Assembly (NCBI RefSeq): GCF_013337185.1 | Contig: NZ_SWDE01000001.1 | Span: 992,001 to 1,056,000 of the forward strand | Source: Serratia proteamaculans | GTDB taxonomy: Bacteria > Pseudomonadota > Gammaproteobacteria > Enterobacterales > Enterobacteriaceae | Length of the DNA: 64,000 nucleotides | Direction of reading: 5' to 3' | Shown here: piece after piece, positions 59,508-64,000 of the stretch | Layout: each line of letters opens with the position of its first letter | Position numbering within the stretch: the first letter of the stretch is position 1 | Notes under the pieces: model-generated | Told to the model about the DNA's origin: nothing | Seen by the model: the letters and a program-made list of their open reading frames with translations, nothing else | The model's database searches: none | Program-made: the position numbers and the translations under genes

Positions 59508-60599
59508 ATGGGATTCAAATGCGGTATCGTCGGCCTGCCTAACGTAGGCAAATCCACCCTGTTCAACGCGTTGACCAAAGCGGGTATCGAAGCAGCCAAC
59601 TTCCCGTTCTGCACCATTGAACCTAATACCGGTGTGGTGCCGATGCCCGATTCGCGTCTGGACCAGTTGGCCGAGATCGTCAAACCCCAACGCATCCTGC
59701 CAACCACCATGGAATTCGTCGACATCGCCGGCCTGGTGAAAGGCGCGTCCAAAGGCGAAGGCCTGGGCAACCAGTTCCTGACCAACATCCGTGAAACCGA
59801 AGCTATCGGCCACGTGGTGCGCTGCTTCGAAAACGACAACATCATCCACGTGAACAACAAGGTTGACCCGGCTGACGACATCGAAGTGATCAACACCGAG
59901 CTGGCACTGTCTGACCTGGACACCTGCGAACGCGCTATCCACCGCGTACAGAAGAAAGCCAAAGGCGGCGACAAAGACGCAAAAGCCGAACTGGCCGCGC
60001 TGGAAAAATGCCTGCCACAGCTGGAAAACGCCGGCATGCTGCGTGCGCTGGACTTGACTGATGAAGACCGTGCAGCGATCCGCTACCTGAGCTTCCTGAC
60101 GCTGAAGCCAACCATGTACATCGCCAACGTCAACGAAGACGGCTATGAGAACAATCCATACCTGGACAAAGTGCGCGAAATCGCTGCGGCCGAAGGCTCA
60201 GTAGTGGTTGCCGTGTGCGCTGCAGTTGAATCCGACATCGCCGAGCTGGAAGACGAAGACCGCGCCGAGTTTATGGCCGAGCTGGGTCTGGAAGAACCGG
60301 GTCTGAACCGCGTGATCCGCGCTGGTTACGAATTGCTGAACCTGCAGACCTATTTCACCGCTGGCGTAAAAGAAGTTCGTGCCTGGACCATCCCGGTTGG
60401 CGCTACCGCACCGCAGGCCGCCGGCAAGATCCACACCGACTTCGAGAAAGGCTTTATCCGCGCGCAAACCATCGCTTTTGACGACTTCATCACCTACAAG
60501 GGTGAGCAAGGCGCTAAAGAGGCAGGTAAAATGCGTTCAGAAGGTAAAGACTACATCGTCAAAGATGGCGACGTGATGAACTTCTTGTTTAACGTCTAA
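59508..60599 (+). CDS. ychF: Redox-regulated ATPase YchF
   Basis: YchF is an Obg-family P-loop protein that hydrolyses ATP, binds ribosomes and dampens the oxidative-stress response. The 363-residue length equals E. coli's. Motifs are G1 GLPNVGKST (9-17), G3 DIAGLVKGA, the altered G4 NVNED that accounts for ATP preference, and a C-terminal TGS domain ending [13 protein letters not shown] terminator follows at 60624. Confidence 0.97.
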   Translation: MGFKCGIVGLPNVGKSTLFNALTKAGIEAANFPFCTIEPNTGVVPMPDSRLDQLAEIVKPQRILPTTMEFVDIAGLVKGASKGEGLGNQFLTNIRETEAIGHVVRCFENDNIIHVNNKVDPADDIEVINTELALSDLDTCERAIHRVQKKAKGGDKDAKAELAALEKCLPQLENAGMLRALDLTDEDRAAIRYLSFLTLKPTMYIANVNEDGYENNPYLDKVREIAAAEGSVVVAVCAAVESDIAELEDEDRAEFMAELGLEEPGLNRVIRAGYELLNLQTYFTAGVKEVRAWTIPVGATAPQAAGKIHTDFEKGFIRAQTIAFDDFITYKGEQGAKEAGKMRSEGKDYIVKDGDVMNFLFNV

Positions 60600-60623
60600 A
60601 CCTCGTCTTCTGCAGCAAACTCT

Positions 60624-60651
60624 AAAATCCACGCCTTGGCGTGGATTTTTT
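60624..60651 (+). terminator. ychF terminator
   Basis: Stem AAAATCCACGCC / GGCGTGGATTTT with a TT loop and a T run. Confidence 0.92.
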
Positions 60652-60723
60652 GTTTTAACGCGTGTTGTTGATTTTGCTGTCCTCCAGGACAATAATTTAC
60701 AGCTTATAAATAAGGAGCCTTCA

Positions 60724-61260
60724 ATGGTCACGACACACGTTTTTATCGCTACCAGTCTGGATGGTTATATCGCGCGGCGAGATGGCGACATCGAGTGGCT
60801 ATTGCAACGCGATGATCCAAGCGAAGACCATGGTTTCGACGCCTTTATCGCTGATAAAGACATGATCGTGATGGGCCGAGGGACTTATGAAAAAGTTCTC
60901 AGCTTTGACTCCTGGCCTTATGACCTTCCCGTCGTGGTACTGTCCAAACAGCTGGTCAATGAGCCGGTTCCCCTGCCCCTGAAGGGTAAAGTACAATTCT
61001 CAGCCCTCACACCAAAGCACCTGATTGAACAATTGGATGAACAGAGCATCCGTCGGGTCTATCTCGATGGCGGGCAACTGATACAGTCTTTCCTGCGTGA
61101 AAACCTGGTCACCGATATGGTAATCACTACGGTGCCAGTGCTATTGGGTTCAGGAAGAACGTTGTTCGGTGCGATGCCTCAAGATGCCGATTTCAAATTA
61201 CTGTCCAGCCGAAGCTTCCCTTCCGGCCTGGTTCAATCCCACTATCTGTTGACCCAATAA
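60724..61260 (+). CDS. Dihydrofolate reductase/RibD C-terminal domain protein
   Basis: The 178-residue protein is of the RibD C-terminal/dihydrofolate reductase-like family (PF01872): [20 protein letters not shown] at the N terminus, [25 protein letters not shown] and [15 protein letters not shown]. Members reduce pterin- or pyrimidine-like substrates with NAD(P)H, but stand-alone copies are mostly uncharacterised. An AAGGAG ribosome site precedes the ATG. It is a single gene after the ychF terminator. Confidence 0.88.
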   Translation: MVTTHVFIATSLDGYIARRDGDIEWLLQRDDPSEDHGFDAFIADKDMIVMGRGTYEKVLSFDSWPYDLPVVVLSKQLVNEPVPLPLKGKVQFSALTPKHLIEQLDEQSIRRVYLDGGQLIQSFLRENLVTDMVITTVPVLLGSGRTLFGAMPQDADFKLLSSRSFPSGLVQSHYLLTQ

Positions 61261-61327
61261 ATCCCCACGCGGACGCCCGACCCCCGACGCGGGATGACAT
61301 CCAGGACTCTGCGCTGAGCCTGTCTTG

Positions 61328-61426
61328 TCGCCGTCCCCGCAGCACCGAATCCACCAACCCCCACTCCACCGCTTCGTTGGCACTCATAAAATGGTCGCGG
61401 TCGAGTGCGCGTTCGGCTTCTTCATA
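61328..61426 (-). pseudogene. Fragment of a clpP-like protease gene
   Basis: On the minus strand 33 codons read [18 protein letters not shown] followed by [15 protein letters not shown], which matches the ClpP C-terminal region (in E. coli [25 protein letters not shown]). A stop codon (61427-61429) lies directly before the fragment in frame, and the catalytic Ser, His and Asp part is missing. It is a decayed remnant, either of a lost clpP paralog or of an element once inserted here. The 150 bp beyond it to asrA are AT-rich. Confidence 0.65.
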
Positions 61427-61580
61427 TTAGTCACCGCTTTTATTTATTACTATTTCTGGTAGGCCTCACTCTTTTTTTGAATTAAAACCTTTCACCATAT
61501 AAGTATATCTTGTCTGTAGGGATCTTATTGTAATTTATTAAAAATATTATTCATAATTTTTAACATTTTGTGAGAGTGTT

Positions 61581-62633
61581 ATGAACTTAAAATTAAAGCC
61601 AGATGAGCTCAGCCAGCTTATGCTTCGGTTGAGCACGACATGGCGGGTATATGCCCCAAGCTCTGAATATCGTGGTGGCCGTTTTGCTGATACTGAAAAC
61701 GTTATTTATCAAAAGGTAAATAACTGGGAAGACATCGTATGGAAAGAAAAGTCACATATGTCACCCAAAGCAGTTATTTTGCCTATTACCGAGACGCTAT
61801 TTTATTTTGATAAAGAAACCATTCAGATTGCTGATATTAACACGACGCCATTGCTGATATTTGCCCGAGCCTGTGATATCAACGCAATATCCCGCCTGGA
61901 TTATATGTATTTACGAAACGGTGGCAATGCCGATTACAGCTACCAAAGGTTGCGCGATAAGATTCGTTTCGTGCTAATTGAGTGCGAGGAATCATTCGAA
62001 AACTGCTTCTGTGTCTCGATGGGCAGCAATCGTACCGACACCTGGTCGGCAGCGGTGCGTTTTAGTGAGTATGGGGCAAAAATAAGCGTGAAAGACGCCG
62101 ACCTGTTGCCATTCTTTGCCGATCTTGGTGCTCAGTGCGACTATACGCCGAGCTTTGTCGAGCAAAACCGGGAGCAAGTGCGTACACCGGACAGCGTTTG
62201 TGACGACCCGCAAAAAATCCGCAAAATAGTTACCGAGCATCCACTTTGGCAAACTTACGATTCCCGCTGTATCAGTTGCGGACGCTGCACTACGGGTTGC
62301 CCTACCTGTTCCTGCTACAGCGTTTTTGATCTCGCTTACGAAGAGAATCCCCAGCGCGGTGAGCGCCGTCGCCAATGGAGCAGTTGCCTGGTGCCTGACT
62401 TTAGCAATATGGCCGGTGGTCACGGTTTTCGTCCACAGCCAGGTAACCGTCTGCGCTACCGTGCGCTACACAAAGTCAACGATTACAAAGCTCGCGCCCA
62501 GGGGACAGAACACATGTGCGTCGGCTGCGGACGTTGCGACGACCGCTGCCCGCAGTACATAAAATTCTCGCTGATCATCAACAAAATGACCGATGCCGTT
62601 CAGCAGGCCCTGGCGCAGGAGGAGAGTGTATGA
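61581..62633 (+). CDS. asrA: Anaerobic sulfite reductase subunit A
   Basis: AsrA is the iron-sulfur electron-transfer subunit of the anaerobic, NADH-dependent sulfite reductase first described in Salmonella. The 350-residue protein has two 4Fe-4S ferredoxin clusters: Cys230, 233, 236, 240 and Cys313, 316, 319, 323, with a further cysteine pair (242-245 region, PTCSCY). It starts an operon with asrB (4-bp overlap) and asrC. No convincing FNR site is visible in the AT-rich upstream region. Confidence 0.94.
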   Translation: MNLKLKPDELSQLMLRLSTTWRVYAPSSEYRGGRFADTENVIYQKVNNWEDIVWKEKSHMSPKAVILPITETLFYFDKETIQIADINTTPLLIFARACDINAISRLDYMYLRNGGNADYSYQRLRDKIRFVLIECEESFENCFCVSMGSNRTDTWSAAVRFSEYGAKISVKDADLLPFFADLGAQCDYTPSFVEQNREQVRTPDSVCDDPQKIRKIVTEHPLWQTYDSRCISCGRCTTGCPTCSCYSVFDLAYEENPQRGERRRQWSSCLVPDFSNMAGGHGFRPQPGNRLRYRALHKVNDYKARAQGTEHMCVGCGRCDDRCPQYIKFSLIINKMTDAVQQALAQEESV

Positions 62634-63448
62634 GCCATCAATGTACCAGTCATAAGTCTGAGCATGCTCTACAGCCCACCGCTTATAAGATTATCGATAT
62701 CGATAAACACACCGCTCTGGAATGGAATTTCCGCGTTGCCACCCACTTTCCAACCCAGCTCGGCCAGTTCGTTGAGGTTTCTCTGCCGTTAATCGGCGAA
62801 GCACCGATTTCCGTTTCTGACTGCGGTGACGGCTGGATCGACCTGCTGATCCGTAACGTCGGGAAAGTGACCAGCGCTCTGTTTCAACTAAAGGTCGGCG
62901 ATAACCTGTGGCTACGCGGCAGCTATGGGAAGGGTTATCCTCTTGAAGCGTTGCGCAATAAACCCCTGCTGGTAGTCGCTGGTGGCACCGGTGTAGCGCC
63001 AGTAAAAGGAATACTGCGCTACTTCAGTGAGAATCCATCTGAGATAGCCAATCTGGATATGATCCTTGGCTACAAAAACCGTGACAGCGTGCTCTATAAA
63101 CAAGAAATGATGCAATGGCGCGATGTCCACAACCTGATTCTGACCCTGGATGAAGGGGAAAAAGACGAACTCCACCGTGTCGGGCGTGTGACCGAGCATC
63201 TGGAAACGCTGGCAATCCCAAATCCGGAGTTGACCCAAGCCATTGTGGTGGGTCCGCCCATCATGATCAAATTCACGGTTCAGATGCTGAGAAGCCGTGG
63301 TTTAAGCCCTGAACAAATTTGGGTCGATTACGAGCGCCGGATGGCCTGTTCGGTAGGCAAATGCGGACATTGCCGGATGGGTGAAGTATACGTCTGCGTC
63401 GATGGCCCAGTGTTCAACTATGCCCAGGCCCAAGCCTTTGCTGACTAA
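62630..63448 (+). CDS. asrB: Anaerobic sulfite reductase subunit B
   Basis: AsrB is the NADH-binding flavin subunit. The 272-residue protein has the ferredoxin-reductase fold: FAD region near residue 45-100, [18 protein letters not shown] for NAD(P)[16 protein letters not shown], and a C-terminal [2Fe-2S] cluster [17 protein letters not shown]. It is related to dihydroorotate dehydrogenase electron-transfer subunit PyrK. The ATG at 62630 overlaps the asrA stop and has GGAGGAG as ribosome site; the longer open frame upstream is antiparallel coding of asrA. Confidence 0.95.
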   Translation: MSHQCTSHKSEHALQPTAYKIIDIDKHTALEWNFRVATHFPTQLGQFVEVSLPLIGEAPISVSDCGDGWIDLLIRNVGKVTSALFQLKVGDNLWLRGSYGKGYPLEALRNKPLLVVAGGTGVAPVKGILRYFSENPSEIANLDMILGYKNRDSVLYKQEMMQWRDVHNLILTLDEGEKDELHRVGRVTEHLETLAIPNPELTQAIVVGPPIMIKFTVQMLRSRGLSPEQIWVDYERRMACSVGKCGHCRMGEVYVCVDGPVFNYAQAQAFAD

Positions 63449-63459
63449 GGAGCGCTACC

Positions 63460-64000
63460 ATGAGTATAGATATTGATATCATCAAACTGCGAGCGCTTAA
63501 CGAATACCGGCTATCAAAAGTCCGCGGAGAAGCGATGATCAGCGTGCGTATTCCAGGCGGTATTCTCCCTGCCCATCTGCTTTCCGTTGCGCAGAACATT
63601 GCAGAAACCTGGGGAAACGGCCAGATCCACCTGACGACCCGACAGAAACTGGCGATGCCCGGCATTCGCTACGAAGATATTGATAAGGTTAATGCGGCGC
63701 TGGAACCCTTTATTCGCGACATTGAAATAGGGTTGTGCGATGTCAACGTTGAGGATACGAAAGCAGGTTACCTGACCATTGGCGGCCGAAATATCGTCGC
63801 CTGTCAGGGCAGCCGCATCTGCCAGAAAGCCAATACCGATAGTACAGGGCTGGCACAACGCCTGGAGAAACTGGTTTATCCGAGCCGCTATCACCTGAAA
63901 GTGGTGTTGACAGGCTGCCCCAATGATTGCGCGAAGGCATACATGGCCGATATCGGTATTATCGGTATCGCCAGGATACGCTTTAACGCCGATCGCTGCA
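63460..64000 (+). CDS. asrC: Anaerobic sulfite reductase subunit C (partial)
   Basis: The window ends inside this gene after 180 codons. It is the siroheme subunit that reduces sulfite to sulfide. Present are the N-terminal ferrodoxin-like half (QIHLTTRQKLAMPGI) and the siroheme/4Fe-4S ligands Cys115 and Cys121 (CQGSRIC) with Cys153 and Cys157 (TGCPNDC), the C-X5-C...C-X3-C pattern of sulfite/nitrite reductases. An AAGGAG ribosome site overlaps the asrB stop. The C-terminal ferredoxin domain expected in AsrC lies beyond the window. Confidence 0.93.
   Translation, partial: MSIDIDIIKLRALNEYRLSKVRGEAMISVRIPGGILPAHLLSVAQNIAETWGNGQIHLTTRQKLAMPGIRYEDIDKVNAALEPFIRDIEIGLCDVNVEDTKAGYLTIGGRNIVACQGSRICQKANTDSTGLAQRLEKLVYPSRYHLKVVLTGCPNDCAKAYMADIGIIGIARIRFNADRC

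Noticed and set aside
61528-61541. FNR-like sequence TTGTA-ATTT-ATTAA before asrA
   Set aside because: Only 7 of 10 bases match and the surrounding DNA is very AT-rich, so a match of this quality is expected by chance.

Overview
The window is chromosomal DNA of an enterobacterium of the Yersiniaceae type, most probably a Serratia. The backbone proteins (Icd, RluE, NudJ, MnmA, HflD, PurB, PhoPQ, RoxA, PepT, CobB, NagK, LolCDE, Mfd, KdsA, SirB1/B2, PrmC, PrfA, HemA, LolB, IspE, Prs, YchH, Pth, YchF) are full length, match their E. coli counterparts closely as I remember them, and keep much of the E. coli order. The genus is an inference; no rRNA or tRNA gene is present to confirm it.

Layout. 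0-2.4 kb: MFS transporter, atypical short-chain dehydrogenase and tautomerase. 2.6-3.8 kb: AI-2E family permease. 3.8-5.4 kb: a small accretion zone at the 3' end of icd, with three related hairpins, a partial duplicate of the icd tail, a broken membrane-protein gene, a DUF1493 gene and a lipoprotein made of TolA domain III. 5.4-11.1 kb: icd, rluE-nudJ-mnmA-hflD-purB. 11.2-22.4 kb: accessory metabolic block between purB and phoP, which are neighbours in E. coli: ACS-type MFS permease, IclR regulator, RraA-like aldolase, 2-hydroxyacid dehydrogenase, two acetyltransferases, a MocR regulator and a three-subunit membrane gluconate-type dehydrogenase. 22.4-26.1 kb: phoPQ and roxA. 26-32.6 kb: hcxB, pepT and an alpha-glucoside-type PTS with a GH4 phospho-glycosidase and RpiR regulator. 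32.7-37.7 kb: cobB, nagK, lolE-lolD-lolC. 37.8-44.9 kb: YheO-like regulator with a divergent PLP lyase, mfd, a diguanylate cyclase, a heme-binding-domain protein. 45-56 kb: dauA, the hemA-prfA-prmC-sirB2-sirB1-kdsA operon, lolB-ispE, prs. 55.8-61.3 kb: ychH, pth, a second SulP transporter, a duplicated and AT-rich region before ychF, a RibD-like reductase and a clpP fragment. 61.6-64 kb: asrAB and the 5' part of asrC.

Regulatory sites readable by eye include two tandem PhoP boxes with a correctly spaced -10 before phoP, a PurR operator inside purB at codons 62-67 (the place described in E. coli), a PurR-like site next to a promoter for prs inside ispE, a CRP site at about -41.5 of ychH, and CRP-like sites before the PTS operon and the ACS-type permease.

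The most unusual material is the icd-linked zone, where a surface-tethered copy of TolA domain III (the receptor domain for filamentous phages and group A colicins) sits at a classic phage attachment locus, and the 0.6-kb AT-rich segment before ychF, which is bounded by a direct repeat and holds a C11 tract, an inverted repeat and a candidate small membrane protein. I saw no CRISPR array, complete insertion sequence, tRNA or rRNA gene.
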